This document shows positions 1 through 8,618 of a stretch of 64,000 nucleotides of DNA, in pieces. This stretch comes from Lampropedia aestuarii. GTDB lineage: Bacteria > Pseudomonadota > Gammaproteobacteria > Burkholderiales > Burkholderiaceae_C. The notes beneath the pieces were generated by a model. That model ran no database searches. It was not told the DNA's origin and saw only the letters and a program-made list of their open reading frames with translations. Numbering within the stretch: the stretch's first letter is position 1; every line of letters starts with the position of its first letter. The translations under genes were made by a program, and so were the position numbers. Location of the stretch: contig NZ_SSWX01000002.1 of the NCBI RefSeq assembly GCF_004803635.1, forward strand, positions 163,194 to 227,193, given 5' to 3'.

Positions 1-1104
1 GACCGCGCCTTTCAAGAAGGTTGGGTCAAGCCGCAATTGCCAAAGACCAAAACCGGCAAAACGGTCGCAGTGGTGGGCGCAGGACCTGCGGGTCTGGCTG
101 CTGCCCAGCAGCTTGCCCGCGCCGGCCATGATGTGACGCTGTTTGAGAAAAACGACCGTGTCGGCGGTTTGCTGCGCTACGGCATTCCTGACTTCAAACT
201 CGACAAAAGCCACATCGACCAACGCGTGGAGCAACTCGTGGCCGAAGGTGTGAAGATTCGCACCAGCGTGCTGATTGCTGGCAAAGATGGTCTGGGTAAA
301 GACAGCAAAGTGACCAACTGGGCCAAAGAAACGATTGCCCCGGAAACGCTGATGGCCGAGTTCGACGCCGTCTTGCTGACCGGTGGTGCCGAACAAAGCC
401 GTGACCTGCCCGTGCCAGGCCGTGAGCTCGATGGCGTGCATTTCGCGATGGAATTCCTGCCGCAGCAAAACAAGGCCAATGCGGGCGACAAGCTGAAAAA
501 CCAATTGCGCGCTGACGGCAAGCACGTGGTGGTCATTGGCGGCGGCGACACCGGCAGCGACTGCGTAGGCACCAGCAACCGCCATGGCGCGGCCAGCGTC
601 ACGCAATTCGAGCTGATGCCCATGCCGCCCGAGCAAGAGAACAAGCCTTTGGTCTGGCCTTACTGGCCAATCAAACTGCGCACCAGCTCCAGCCATGAAG
701 AAGGTGCAATCCGTGAATTCGCGATTGCGACCAAGGAATTCGTCGGTGAGAAAGGTAAATTGACAGCCGTCAAAACCGTGCGCCTGGAGTGGCAAGACGG
801 CAAGATGACCGAAGTGCCTGGCAGCGAACAAACCATCAAAGCCGATATGGTGTTTTTGGCCATGGGCTTTGTCAGCCCGGTGCAAACCGTGCTCAAAGCC
901 TTTGGTGCTGACACCGATGCACGCGGCAATGTACGCGCCAGCACCGAGCTGGTCGGCGGCTATGCAACCAGCGTGCCAAAACTGTTTGCCGCAGGCGATA
1001 TCCGCCGTGGCCAGTCCCTGGTTGTCTGGGCAATCCGCGAAGGCCGCCAGGCAGCGCGCGCAGTCGATGAGTTCCTGATGGGTGCGAGCGAACTGCCACG
1101 CTGA
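1..1104 (+). CDS. gltD: Glutamate synthase small subunit, 5' end cut by window
   Basis: The reading frame is open from base 1, so the start lies outside the window; 367 codons are visible. GltD is the FAD/NADPH subunit of glutamate synthase and passes electrons to GltB for glutamate formation from glutamine and 2-oxoglutarate. An FAD dinucleotide-binding motif ([16 protein letters not shown]) follows shortly after the window start, then the [13 protein letters not shown] segment typical of GltD. A second GxGxxG motif ([13 protein letters not shown]) for NADPH lies mid-protein. The C-terminus [20 protein letters not shown] matches the family. The missing N-terminus should hold the 4Fe-4S cysteine clusters. 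gltB would be expected just upstream. It converges on ssuF and shares a terminator with it. Confidence 0.95.
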   Translation, partial: DRAFQEGWVKPQLPKTKTGKTVAVVGAGPAGLAAAQQLARAGHDVTLFEKNDRVGGLLRYGIPDFKLDKSHIDQRVEQLVAEGVKIRTSVLIAGKDGLGKDSKVTNWAKETIAPETLMAEFDAVLLTGGAEQSRDLPVPGRELDGVHFAMEFLPQQNKANAGDKLKNQLRADGKHVVVIGGGDTGSDCVGTSNRHGAASVTQFELMPMPPEQENKPLVWPYWPIKLRTSSSHEEGAIREFAIATKEFVGEKGKLTAVKTVRLEWQDGKMTEVPGSEQTIKADMVFLAMGFVSPVQTVLKAFGADTDARGNVRASTELVGGYATSVPKLFAAGDIRRGQSLVVWAIREGRQAARAVDEFLMGASELPR

Positions 1105-1122
1105 CACCAGCCAAGCACAATG

Positions 1123-1160
1123 AAAAAGCGACATGCACTGATGCGCATGTCGCTTTTTTT
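1123..1160. terminator. Bidirectional intrinsic terminator between gltD and ssuF
   Basis: A perfect 14-bp inverted repeat (1123-1136 with 1145-1158) flanks an 8-base loop, with a T run on the plus strand and an A run on the other side. It sits between the convergent genes gltD and ssuF and can serve both. Confidence 0.9.
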
Positions 1161-1200
1161 ACGAGTATCAATCAATCCAGTGCGCGCGACTGCACAACAA

Positions 1201-1416
1201 TCACAGTTTGGCAATCGACACTTCGGTCGACTTGACCAAGGCCACGACCTCAGAGCCCACCTGCAAGCCCAACTCATCGACCGAGCGCGTAGTAATCACC
1301 GACGTCACAACGCCCCACGGCGTTTGGACATCCACTTCGGAGACCACATCGCCACGAATAATTTCCTTGATCTGGCCTTTGAACTGGTTGCGGACATTGA
1401 TAGCTTGAATGGACAT
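1201..1416 (-). CDS. ssuF: Molbindin-like TOBE/Mop protein SsuF
   Basis: This 71-residue protein is a single Mop/TOBE domain, the fold that binds oxyanions such as molybdate or tungstate. The pattern ([13 protein letters not shown], then [17 protein letters not shown], then [15 protein letters not shown]) is typical of one-domain molbindins. It is the last gene of the sulfonate cluster, 28 bp after ssuB. In Pseudomonas putida the ssuEADCBF operon ends with a molbindin-like gene named ssuF, and the order here is the same, so the symbol follows from context. Its role in sulfonate use is not well established. It is cytoplasmic, with no signal peptide. Confidence 0.85.
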   Translation of the reverse strand: MSIQAINVRNQFKGQIKEIIRGDVVSEVDVQTPWGVVTSVITTRSVDELGLQVGSEVVALVKSTEVSIAKL

Positions 1417-1444
1417 GCTGACTCCTTAAAGCGTGTTGTATGGA

Positions 1445-2374
1445 TTAAATGGCCCACTGCCAGCGCGCTGGCGTGGGACTGGGTGGTGCTTGCGGTGGCT
1501 CCGCCTGCGCCGGCTTGGCCAGCACACGGCCGAGCAAGCGTTGCTCTATCGCGGCAAACTCAGCACTGCCGCGCACACGTGGGTGTGCCAGCGTGATGCG
1601 CTCATCCAATGCGATCGCACCGTCTTCAATCAGCAGGACACGGTCAGCCAAGGCAATCGCCTCTTGCACGTCGTGCGTGACCAAGAGTGCGGTAAAGCCC
1701 AGCTGGCTCCACAAGCGCTCAATCAGCGCATGCATTTCAATGCGCGTGAGGGCATCCAAAGCCCCCAAGGGCTCGTCGAGCAACAGCAGCCGGGGCTCAT
1801 GCACCAAAGCGCGAGCCAGTGCAACACGCTGGCGTTGCCCACCAGACAAATTCGCTGGCCAATCTTGCGCCCGGTCGAGCAAGCCCACTTGCGCCAGAAC
1901 CTGCAGTGCATGTTGTTGCTGCGACTTGGGCAGCCCCAGAGCGACGTTGTGCAGCACCGACTTCCAGGGCAATAAACGCGCATCCTGGAACATGATGCGG
2001 GTGTTCTCATTGAGGCCCTTCAAGGGCTGGCCATCGAGCGACAACTGGCCAGTACTGGCTGCCTCCAGGCCCGCGACCAAACGCAGCAACGTGCTTTTGC
2101 CGCAGCCGCTGCGCCCGACAATCGCAACGAATTCACCGGGCTGCACCTCCAAATCAATCGGGTGCAACACCTCGCGCTCGCCAAAGCGCTTGCTCACCGC
2201 CTGCAACTGCAAGCGCACACCCGGCACAGGCTGGGCCTTGGCCGGCTCTTGGCTGGCAGACTGCGCAGCAGTAGCCTGAGTGGTGTACAAACTACCGGTA
2301 TGTGCGGCTGACTCATAGGCCGATGCCCGTGCAGCGGCGGCCAACTCTGTGGCAAATCGTTTGAATAAAGGCAT
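1445..2374 (-). CDS. ssuB: Aliphatic sulfonate ABC transporter, ATPase
   Basis: 309 aa. This is the cytoplasmic ATPase that drives sulfonate uptake through SsuC. Walker A is GRSGCGKST at about residues 87-95, the Q-loop is near 130, the signature LSGGQ is at 176-180, Walker B LLLLDEP is at about 196-202 and the switch histidine is at 234. The spacing is that of nitrate/sulfonate/taurine importers. The first ~50 residues are an Ala/Ser/Thr-rich extension ahead of the ABC domain, longer than in most SsuB proteins. The C-terminal tail is Pro/Ala-rich. AGGAGCAGG lies just before the chosen ATG, which supports the long start. It follows ssuC after 13 bp. Confidence 0.93.
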   Translation of the reverse strand: MPLFKRFATELAAAARASAYESAAHTGSLYTTQATAAQSASQEPAKAQPVPGVRLQLQAVSKRFGEREVLHPIDLEVQPGEFVAIVGRSGCGKSTLLRLVAGLEAASTGQLSLDGQPLKGLNENTRIMFQDARLLPWKSVLHNVALGLPKSQQQHALQVLAQVGLLDRAQDWPANLSGGQRQRVALARALVHEPRLLLLDEPLGALDALTRIEMHALIERLWSQLGFTALLVTHDVQEAIALADRVLLIEDGAIALDERITLAHPRVRGSAEFAAIEQRLLGRVLAKPAQAEPPQAPPSPTPARWQWAI

Positions 2375-2387
2375 CGCCTGCTCCTGC

Positions 2388-3314
2388 TTAACGGTAGTTC
2401 GGATTCCAGCGCAGCAAGCGCTTCTCTAATAAACGAGCAAGCGAATCTGCCATCTTGCCCAAAATCGCATACAGCAAGATGCCCACCAGCACCACATCGG
2501 TTTGCAAGAACTCTCTGGCATTCATCGTCAGATAACCAATGCCGGACTGCGATGAAATGGTCTCGGCCACAATCAAAATCACCCACATCAAACCCAGCGC
2601 GAAACGCAAACCAACCAGAATCGAGGCCAAAGCACCCGGCACAACAACTTGCCAATACAGCTGCCAGCGCGATAAGCCATAGGCGCGCCCCATCTCCACC
2701 AACTGCGGGTCAACACTTTTAATGCCGTGGTAGGTGTTGATGTAGATCGGGAAAAACACCGCCACAGCAATCAGAAACAGCTTGGCGGCCTCGTCAATGC
2801 CGAACCACAGAATCACCAGCGGAATCATCGCCAGCGCCGGGATATTGCGCACCATCTGGATGCTGGAATCGAACAAGGCATCGCACCACTTGGCCGAGCC
2901 GTTCACAAGGCCAAACAGCAAGCCCAGCCCGCCACCAATGGCAAGCCCCAAGAAGGCGCGCTGCGTACTCACAAGCACATGCTTGTAAAGCTCTCCGGAC
3001 ACCGCCAAATTCCAGAATGCCAGCACCACATGTACTGGCGATGGCAAGACCCGGGCAGACAACCAGCCCAGCGACGACGACAGCTGCCACACTGCGACCA
3101 ATAACAGCGGCACCAACCAGGGCAGCAGCACCCCTACACTGCCTGCAAGCAGGCGCTTGTGTTGTGCTTGCAGTTGATCGCCCGCCTTACTGCTTGTCTG
3201 GCTGCGCACCCTCTTACACGCTTGACTGAACCCACGCCAAGCAGATCGCTCAGACGGAGCCTGCTGCAATGAAGGCATTGCAGAGGTCGATAGCTCTTGA
3301 ACCGGTGATGGCAT
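2388..3314 (-). CDS. ssuC: Aliphatic sulfonate ABC transporter, permease
   Basis: 308 aa, inner-membrane permease of the binding-protein-dependent type. A hydrophilic N-terminus of about 55 residues is followed by several hydrophobic segments (for example [17 protein letters not shown] and [16 protein letters not shown]). The cytoplasmic EAA loop that contacts SsuB is visible ([20 protein letters not shown], around residue 207). An AAGGAGAGG ribosome binding site precedes the ATG. The gene lies between ssuD and ssuB on the same strand. The 102-bp gap to ssuD holds two hairpins, which may set the ratio of enzyme to transporter. Confidence 0.92.
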   Translation of the reverse strand: MPSPVQELSTSAMPSLQQAPSERSAWRGFSQACKRVRSQTSSKAGDQLQAQHKRLLAGSVGVLLPWLVPLLLVAVWQLSSSLGWLSARVLPSPVHVVLAFWNLAVSGELYKHVLVSTQRAFLGLAIGGGLGLLFGLVNGSAKWCDALFDSSIQMVRNIPALAMIPLVILWFGIDEAAKLFLIAVAVFFPIYINTYHGIKSVDPQLVEMGRAYGLSRWQLYWQVVVPGALASILVGLRFALGLMWVILIVAETISSQSGIGYLTMNAREFLQTDVVLVGILLYAILGKMADSLARLLEKRLLRWNPNYR

Positions 3315-3371
3315 AAGCCTCTCCTTGATATCAAATGCAAGCGTGCGGACACACTGTCAGCAGCCCATGTC

Positions 3372-3391
3372 GAGCGGCGTGCAGGCCGCTC
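3372..3391. other. Intra-operon hairpin between ssuD and ssuC
   Basis: GAGCGGC (3372-3378) pairs with GCCGCTC (3385-3391) over a 6-base loop. It lies immediately beside the palindromic repeat at 3397-3420. There is no T run, so it looks more like a processing or stability element than a terminator. Confidence 0.55.
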
Positions 3392-3396
3392 ATCGC

Positions 3397-3420
3397 CTAA
3401 GAACGCGTTTACGTTCTTAG
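3397..3420. repeat. 24-bp palindromic repeat, copy 1
   Basis: CTAAGAAC at the left end and GTTCTTAG at the right form an 8-bp perfect stem, with further A/T and C/G matches inward. The ssuD stop codon (3417-3419) lies inside it. A near-identical sequence occurs at 51431-51453, so this is a dispersed repeat rather than an ssu-specific element. Confidence 0.75.
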
Positions 3421-4577
3421 CTTTGTGCCACCTTCGGGGTGTACAAATTGGCCACCACTTCACCAATGCTGAAGTCGTGCTGGCCTTGCAAGCCCTTGTG
3501 CAAGGAGGGCGGCAGCAATGGAAAGACCAATTCGGCAAAGCGGTACGACTCTTCCAGGTGTGGGTAGCCAGACAACACAAAGTCTTCAATGCCCAAAGCG
3601 GCATATTCCTTGATGCGCTCAGCCACTTGTTCAGCACTGCCGACCAAGGCCGTGCCAGCGCCGCCGCGCACCAGGCCCACACCGGCCCACAGATTGGGGC
3701 TGATTTCCAGGTCTTTTCTGGTTTTGCCTTGACGGCCTTTGTGCAGTGCGGCCATGCGTTGCTGGCCAACCGAGTCCATGCGCGCAAACGCAGCATGCGC
3801 GACGGCTGCTGTTTGCTCAGACACATGGCTGATCAACTCATCGGCTGCCTGCCAAGCGGCTTCTTCGGTCTCTCGCACAATCACATGCAAGCGAATGCCA
3901 TAACGCAATGTGCGACCACGCCGCTGGGCTTTTTCACGTACATCCGCGAGTTTTTCTGCCACCGCTGCAGGCGGCTCACCCCAGGTCAAATAGGTGTCTA
4001 CTTGCTCAGCGGCCAAGTGGTGCGCCGCTTCAGAGGAGCCACCGAAGAACACCGGTGGATACGGTTTTTGCAGCGGCGGGTACAGCAGCCTCGCGCCCTT
4101 GACGCTCAGATACTGGCCGTCATAGTCGTAGGGCTCACCGGTGTGGCTGCGCGTCAAAATCTCGCGCCAAATACGAATGAATTCTTCCGATTCCTGGTAG
4201 CGCTGGGCGTGGTTGAGAAACAAGCCGTCACCTGCCAGTTCTTCTTCGCTGCCACCAGTGACCAGATTGACCAGCAAACGCCCCCCAGACAAACGGTCAA
4301 AGGTCGCTGCCATGCGCGCAGCCAAGGCGGGCTGGTGCAGGCCGGGTCTGACTGCCACCAAGAACTTCAGGCGCTGCGTCACGGGCAGCAACGCTGACGC
4401 CACGACCCACGGGTCTTCGCAAGAGCGGCCAGTCGGAATCAACACGCCTTCGTAGCCCAGGCTGTCGGCGGCAGTGGCGATTTGCTGCAGGTATTTCAAA
4501 TCCAGATTTCTGGAGCCTTTGGCAGTGCCAAGATAGCGGCTGTCGCCGTGCGTAGGAATAAACCAAAAAATCGACAT
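3417..4577 (-). CDS. ssuD: FMNH2-dependent alkanesulfonate monooxygenase
   Basis: 386 aa, the usual family length. SsuD cleaves alkanesulfonates to aldehyde and sulfite using O2 and FMNH2 delivered by SsuE. The N-terminus [16 protein letters not shown] and the segment [18 protein letters not shown], with the active-site Cys and Arg region, match SsuD of the bacterial luciferase-like (TIM barrel) superfamily. Downstream blocks [18 protein letters not shown] and [12 protein letters not shown] are also diagnostic. It lies between ssuA and ssuC, all on the minus strand. The protein is soluble and cytoplasmic. The stop codon falls in a dispersed 24-bp palindrome. Confidence 0.96.
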   Translation of the reverse strand: MSIFWFIPTHGDSRYLGTAKGSRNLDLKYLQQIATAADSLGYEGVLIPTGRSCEDPWVVASALLPVTQRLKFLVAVRPGLHQPALAARMAATFDRLSGGRLLVNLVTGGSEEELAGDGLFLNHAQRYQESEEFIRIWREILTRSHTGEPYDYDGQYLSVKGARLLYPPLQKPYPPVFFGGSSEAAHHLAAEQVDTYLTWGEPPAAVAEKLADVREKAQRRGRTLRYGIRLHVIVRETEEAAWQAADELISHVSEQTAAVAHAAFARMDSVGQQRMAALHKGRQGKTRKDLEISPNLWAGVGLVRGGAGTALVGSAEQVAERIKEYAALGIEDFVLSGYPHLEESYRFAELVFPLLPPSLHKGLQGQHDFSIGEVVANLYTPKVAQS

Positions 4578-4714
4578 GGTGTGTTCTCGTCATGGTGTGC
4601 ATGGGAATAGGCAGCACACGCTCAGTTGCAAAATCACAGGCAGGGCATTACGGCCTGCCCTGGCGGCCCAGACTCTTGCTGAGCAGCGGCTCAGCGGAGA
4701 ATTTGAGCAAGCTC

Positions 4715-5725
4715 TTACACAGCGGCCTCTTTCAAGTTCAAAGCTTTGGGGATGAGTTTCAGCTCAAGGAACGTGTCAGCAATGTGCTGCTGCTCGGCCA
4801 ATACCTCAGGCGTGATCGGCAGCACGCCAAACTCGCCACGACTGAGGTAGCGCTGCACCACTGGCAGCGGCAGGCCCAATATGGCGGCCAGCTCTTGTGC
4901 CGCTGCCTCGCGGTTATCACGCACCCACACATCAACGGCATTGAGCTCATCAATCACTGCAGCGATCACATCGGCATTGTTCTTGGCGTAATCCAGCGAT
5001 GAGAAGTAGTAACCACGGTTGTTCACCACGTCCTTGGCATTGGCGATTTGACGCGCCTCCAGACTGGTTTCTGCAGCGGCCAGGAACGGATCCCAAATCA
5101 ACCAGGCATCGACTGCGCCACGTTCAAAAGCGGCACGGGCATCGGCAGGCGGCAAGAACACCGGTTGCACATCCGAATACTGCAAGCCATGCTTTTCCAG
5201 CAACTTGACCAGGAAATACTGGACGTTCGAGCCCTTGTTGAAAGCCACACGCTTGCCCTTGAGGTCGCCAACGCTTTGAATCGGCGAATCCTTGGGCACG
5301 ATCACGGCCTCCAGCTGCGGCCGTGGCGGGGTAGAGGCCACATAAGCCAAAGGGGCCCCTGCAGCTTGGGCAAAAATCGGTGGTGCTTCGCCGACATCGC
5401 CAAAATCAATCGCGCCGACATTCAAGGCTTCCAATTGCACCGGGCCGGCATTGAATTCGGTCCAGGTCACGCGCACGCCCAGTGGCGCCAGCTTTTCCTC
5501 CAAAGTACCGCGCGCCTTGAGCAGACTCAAAAGTCCTTTTTGGTGGCCAATGCGCAGCACGCGTGTGCGTGCTGGCTGGCTGGCCTGCGCAAACGCGGGC
5601 AAGGACCACGCCGGCAACGTGGCCAGCGCAAGCTGGCCCAAGCCTTGCAACGCCTGTCTGCGACTCAAGCGCGATGGCAGCGTTTGCGCGCTGGGCTGTG
5701 TCGATTCGGAATGGATTTTCTTCAT
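4715..5725 (-). CDS. ssuA: Aliphatic sulfonate-binding periplasmic protein
   Basis: 336 aa. This is the periplasmic receptor that hands sulfonates to SsuBC. The N-terminus carries a twin-arginine motif (SRRQALQGL, about residues 22-30), a hydrophobic stretch and a likely cleavage after FAQA near residue 47. It may therefore be Tat-exported, which is found in part of this family. The mature part has LRIGHQKGLLSLLKARGTLE, GVRVTWTEFNAGPVQLEAL and DVGEAPPIFAQAAGAP, typical of SsuA/NMT1-like proteins. ssuD follows after a 137-bp gap. A 283-bp gap precedes it, so it may have its own promoter. Confidence 0.94.
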   Translation of the reverse strand: MKKIHSESTQPSAQTLPSRLSRRQALQGLGQLALATLPAWSLPAFAQASQPARTRVLRIGHQKGLLSLLKARGTLEEKLAPLGVRVTWTEFNAGPVQLEALNVGAIDFGDVGEAPPIFAQAAGAPLAYVASTPPRPQLEAVIVPKDSPIQSVGDLKGKRVAFNKGSNVQYFLVKLLEKHGLQYSDVQPVFLPPADARAAFERGAVDAWLIWDPFLAAAETSLEARQIANAKDVVNNRGYYFSSLDYAKNNADVIAAVIDELNAVDVWVRDNREAAAQELAAILGLPLPVVQRYLSRGEFGVLPITPEVLAEQQHIADTFLELKLIPKALNLKEAAV

Positions 5726-6008
5726 GGCCTATGCCGATCAAAAAAATGGGGTGGAAAGGCTGCAGCTCATAGCTGCCATACCAAGCAAGCTCAAGCTCAA
5801 GCGCAACCTCATGCACATTCAAAAAAAAAAATAAGGCGCAGCACCCCCTGCACTGATAAGCGGCAAGGCCGATTTCAGTCAATGGAGCCGTGTTTTTGGG
5901 AAGCTAGCGGGCGTCTACACATGACCGTGACACTGGCAAGCCTGGCTCCTCATGCATGCTGCTGTGCCTGTGCGCTGGCTTGTAAGACAGCCGCCGTGCT
6001 GGGCGCCA
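5726..6008. other. Gap upstream of ssuA
   Basis: This 283-bp stretch lies between the small unknown ORF and ssuA. It contains an 11-base A run at about 5820-5830 and a short hairpin (GGCTGCAGCTCATAGCTGCC) near 5759-5778. No convincing reading frame is seen. It could carry a secondary promoter for ssuADCBF. Confidence 0.3.
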
Positions 6009-6284
6009 TCAGTTGGCAAACCACACCGTCGCACGGTGGCAAATGGGCTTGAAGTCGGCCAACACAGGCTGCGGTACAGCCTGGTTGACACCCCCCATGC
6101 CCCAGTGAAAGGCCGTGGTTTCTTTGATACGCAGCCATATCGATGCATGGCGGGCCTGGGGGTCACTCACATCAGCAGCGCAGGTCACAGCCAAAGTCAA
6201 GCCTTTGCCCTGCTGCCTGGATGTCACCGGGGCATTGGCTTGGATATGGGATTTTTGGGACCTTCTCTTGACTTTCAATGGCAT
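6009..6284 (-). CDS. Small protein of unknown function in the ssu cluster
   Basis: 91 aa, not recognised. The ATG at 6284 is preceded by AGGAG seven bases upstream, a better ribosome binding site than several neighbours have, and the frame lies in operon order between ssuE and ssuA. The N-terminus is basic (KVKRRSQKSH); the rest is mixed, with segments ASIWLRIKETTAF and FKPICHRATVWFAN. There is no signal peptide or membrane segment. It holds two cysteines, one mid-protein and one near the C-terminus. It could be a genuine lineage-specific sulfur-regulon protein or a chance ORF; overlapping frames are open too. Confidence 0.4.
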   Translation of the reverse strand: MPLKVKRRSQKSHIQANAPVTSRQQGKGLTLAVTCAADVSDPQARHASIWLRIKETTAFHWGMGGVNQAVPQPVLADFKPICHRATVWFAN

Positions 6285-6353
6285 GGTGACTCTCCTGACT
6301 GGTTTGCTAACGCCCATCAATCACTCGATGGCGACTCGACAATGGCCCTGGTT

Positions 6354-6998
6354 TCAAACACCGTAAGCCGGAATACGTGCATAGGCACTGGCCAGCGAAC
6401 TGCCCATGGCGCGGTACTGCGCGGCTTCAAAGGCCGCTGAATCCTGCGCGTGCAACCACCAGGCCTGTGTGGCCGCCTTGCTGCTGAGCACGGCTTGCAA
6501 AACCTCATCCAAACGCTGCAAAACGTCCTGGTGCACCACATAGCTGGCGCCTTCTGGCAGCAGCGTCACTTGGTGGTCCTGCGCATACACGCCGGGCACA
6601 ATGCGCTCGGCGCCCAAGGACTGCAGGACCGGCGCAATGGTTTGCGCCAGCGTGACCGTCTGGCCTTTTTGCACGCCAGTGGCCAGTAGCGCCACGGTTT
6701 TGCCTTGCAAGGCATCAGCAGGCAGCACGTCCAGAAACACCTTGAGCAAACCGCTGAATGCCGCTTGGTAAACCGGCGCAGCAATCACCACCGCTTGCGC
6801 TTGTGCGACAGCTTGCACGGCCAAGCGAATCGCGCCTTCTTGCACCGACTGGCTCAGCAGGCTGGCCGATGGCAAGTCCGCAATGCACAGCTGGCGAGGC
6901 GAATGTCCAAGCACGTTGAGCTTTTGCCGAGCTGCTGCCAACAAGGCAGCACTGCGCGAGCGTGGCACTGGACTGGCATTGACCAAGATGATTCCCAT
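6354..6998 (-). CDS. ssuE: NAD(P)H-dependent FMN reductase for SsuD
   Basis: 214 aa from the ATG at 6998, which has AGGAG six bases upstream; a longer frame adds 19 unlikely residues. It is a flavodoxin-fold FMN reductase that supplies FMNH2 to SsuD. Visible motifs are the N-terminal phosphate-binding segment LVNASPVPRSRSAALL and the APVYQAAFSGLLKVFLD segment, which aligns with the PVY(K/Q)AS(Y/F)SG block of SsuE/MsuE. It heads the ssu genes, 55 bp after sbp, and is probably transcribed with it. Confidence 0.9.
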   Translation of the reverse strand: MGIILVNASPVPRSRSAALLAAARQKLNVLGHSPRQLCIADLPSASLLSQSVQEGAIRLAVQAVAQAQAVVIAAPVYQAAFSGLLKVFLDVLPADALQGKTVALLATGVQKGQTVTLAQTIAPVLQSLGAERIVPGVYAQDHQVTLLPEGASYVVHQDVLQRLDEVLQAVLSSKAATQAWWLHAQDSAAFEAAQYRAMGSSLASAYARIPAYGV

Positions 6999-7055
6999 GA
7001 CTAACTCCTGCGATGTGGTGCGTGGTAAAAAGCAGCCCAGGTTGGGCGTGTGCAA

Positions 7056-8090
7056 TCAGCGTTTGGTGTAGATCTGGTCAAACGAAGCACCGTCGGCAAA
7101 GTGGTCTGCCGCAGCCTTGCTCCACCCGCCGAACTTCTCGTCGATCGTGAACAACTCCAGTTGGGGGAATTGCTCCGCGTATTTGGCTTTGATGGCGGCG
7201 TTGGTTGGACGGTAGAAATTGCGCCCGGCAATGTCCTGGCCCTCTTCGCTGTACAAATACTCCAGGTAGGCATTGGCCACTTCGCGCGTGCCTTTGCGGT
7301 CCACCACTTTGTCGACCACGCTGACCGAGGGCTCAGCCAAAATACTCAGAGAAGGCACAACAATTTCAAACTGGCTGCTGCCCACTTCTTTCAAAGCCAG
7401 AAATGCTTCGTTCTCCCAGGCCAGCAGCACATCGCCCAAACCGCGCTGCGTGAACGATGCCGTGGCACCCCGTGCACCGGCATCCAGCACGGGCACGTGT
7501 TCAAACAGTTTTTGCACATACTCTTTGGCTTTGTCATCACCACCGTAGTGGCGACTGCCATATTCCCATGCAGCCAGGTAGTTCCAGCGCGCACCGCCGC
7601 TGGTTTTGGGATTGGGTGTAATCACCTCAACACCTGGCTTGATCAAATCATCCCAATCTTTGATGCCCTTGGGGTTGCCAGCGCGCACCAAGAACACAAT
7701 GGTGGACGTGTACGGCGCTGAATTGTGCGGCAAACGGGCTTGCCAGTTCTCAGGCAGGTAATTGCCATTGGTATGCAAGGCATCCACGTCACCGGCCAAG
7801 GCCAAGGTCACAACATCTGCCTCCAAACCGTCAATCACCGAGCGCGCCTGCTTGCCTGAGCCACCGTGTGACTGCTGGATGCTCACGTCCTGGCCTTTGG
7901 TCTCTTTCCAGTGCTTGGCAAATGCCTGATTGAACTGTGCATACAATTCGCGCGTGGGGTCGTAGGACACGTTCAAAAGTTTGACCGTCTCTTGCGCCTG
8001 CACTGTCGCCAAACTGCCCAGCAGCAGTGCAGACACCCCCAGAGCTGCTGCGGTCAAGCTTTTCTTGATAAAGTAGCGGCGAATTGTCAT
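7056..8090 (-). CDS. sbp: Sulfate-binding periplasmic protein
   Basis: 344 aa from the ATG at 8090; the longer 358-aa frame includes part of the leader. A basic start ([10 protein letters not shown]), a hydrophobic core ([16 protein letters not shown]) and AQA/QE at about residue 33 form a signal peptide. The mature protein shows family blocks [38 protein letters not shown] and [16 protein letters not shown], which include the sulfate-ligand loops of Sbp/CysP. No cysTWA permease genes are in the window, so it must feed a transporter elsewhere. Its place ahead of ssuE suggests one sulfate-starvation regulon, probably CysB-controlled (inference). Confidence 0.93.
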   Translation of the reverse strand: MTIRRYFIKKSLTAAALGVSALLLGSLATVQAQETVKLLNVSYDPTRELYAQFNQAFAKHWKETKGQDVSIQQSHGGSGKQARSVIDGLEADVVTLALAGDVDALHTNGNYLPENWQARLPHNSAPYTSTIVFLVRAGNPKGIKDWDDLIKPGVEVITPNPKTSGGARWNYLAAWEYGSRHYGGDDKAKEYVQKLFEHVPVLDAGARGATASFTQRGLGDVLLAWENEAFLALKEVGSSQFEIVVPSLSILAEPSVSVVDKVVDRKGTREVANAYLEYLYSEEGQDIAGRNFYRPTNAAIKAKYAEQFPQLELFTIDEKFGGWSKAAADHFADGASFDQIYTKR

Positions 8091-8102
8091 CTTGTTGCCT
8101 TT

Positions 8103-8175
8103 GAGAAATAAGTAGTGTTTTCGAATGACCACGATTGTGCGGATTTCGTCTTAACACCAGAACTACTTATTTCTC
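8103..8175. promoter_or_regulatory. 14-bp inverted repeat in the sbp/yggX divergent region
   Basis: The 14-mer at 8103-8116 (starting GAGAAATAAG) is repeated exactly as its reverse complement at 8162-8175, 45 bp apart. The arms flank the centre of the intergenic region between two divergent starts. This suggests a pair of regulator sites or a symmetric bidirectional promoter. No match to a specific regulator can be claimed by eye. Confidence 0.55.
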
Positions 8176-8200
8176 ACTACTAAATTACGAAGAGATATAT

Positions 8201-8470
8201 ATGGCCCACATGGTTCAATGCATCAAATTAGGTACCGAAGCAGAAGGTTTGGATTTCCCACCGTATCCAGGCGAGCTGGGCAAGCGCATTTACGAAAGCG
8301 TCAGCAAAGCAGCCTGGGCAGACTGGATGAAGCACCAGACCATGCTGGTCAATGAAAACCGCCTGAACCTGGCCGATGCCCGCGCGCGCCAATACCTGGC
8401 ACGTCAAATGGAGCAGCACTTTTTTGGTGCTGGCGCCGATGCGGCCCAAGGCTACGTCCCGCAACAATAA
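8201..8470 (+). CDS. yggX: Fe(II)-trafficking / oxidative damage protection protein YggX
   Basis: 89 aa. The ATG at 8201 begins [11 protein letters not shown]; a longer in-frame start at 8135 would run through the divergent promoter. YggX is a small cytoplasmic protein that protects Fe-S clusters and labile iron. Family signatures include the conserved N-terminal Cys (VQCIKLG), [19 protein letters not shown] and [18 protein letters not shown]. It is monocistronic: a terminator follows at 8577. It is divergent from the sulfur-uptake gene sbp. Confidence 0.95.
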   Translation: MAHMVQCIKLGTEAEGLDFPPYPGELGKRIYESVSKAAWADWMKHQTMLVNENRLNLADARARQYLARQMEQHFFGAGADAAQGYVPQQ

Positions 8471-8576
8471 GCTGGACGGTCTCTCTGCCCATTAGAGCCT
8501 CTGGCACTGGCGTGCTGCGCCAGCCCACAGGGCTGCTCAAGCGAGCAGCGCCTACTTCTACTGATAGATGGCTTGT

Positions 8577-8601
8577 GCCCAGTCCTTGTGACTGGGCTTT
8601 T
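8577..8601 (+). terminator. Intrinsic terminator after yggX
   Basis: GCCCAGTC (8577-8584) pairs with GACTGGGC (8590-8597) over CTTGT, followed by TTTT. It ends 17 bp before the mnmC start codon. Confidence 0.8.
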
Positions 8602-8618
8602 ACCTTGTGCTTGACCCC

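Noticed and set aside
5915..6166. 83-aa minus-strand ORF overlapping the 91-aa candidate
   Set aside because: No ribosome binding site, and Cys/Arg/Pro/Trp composition of a shadow frame.
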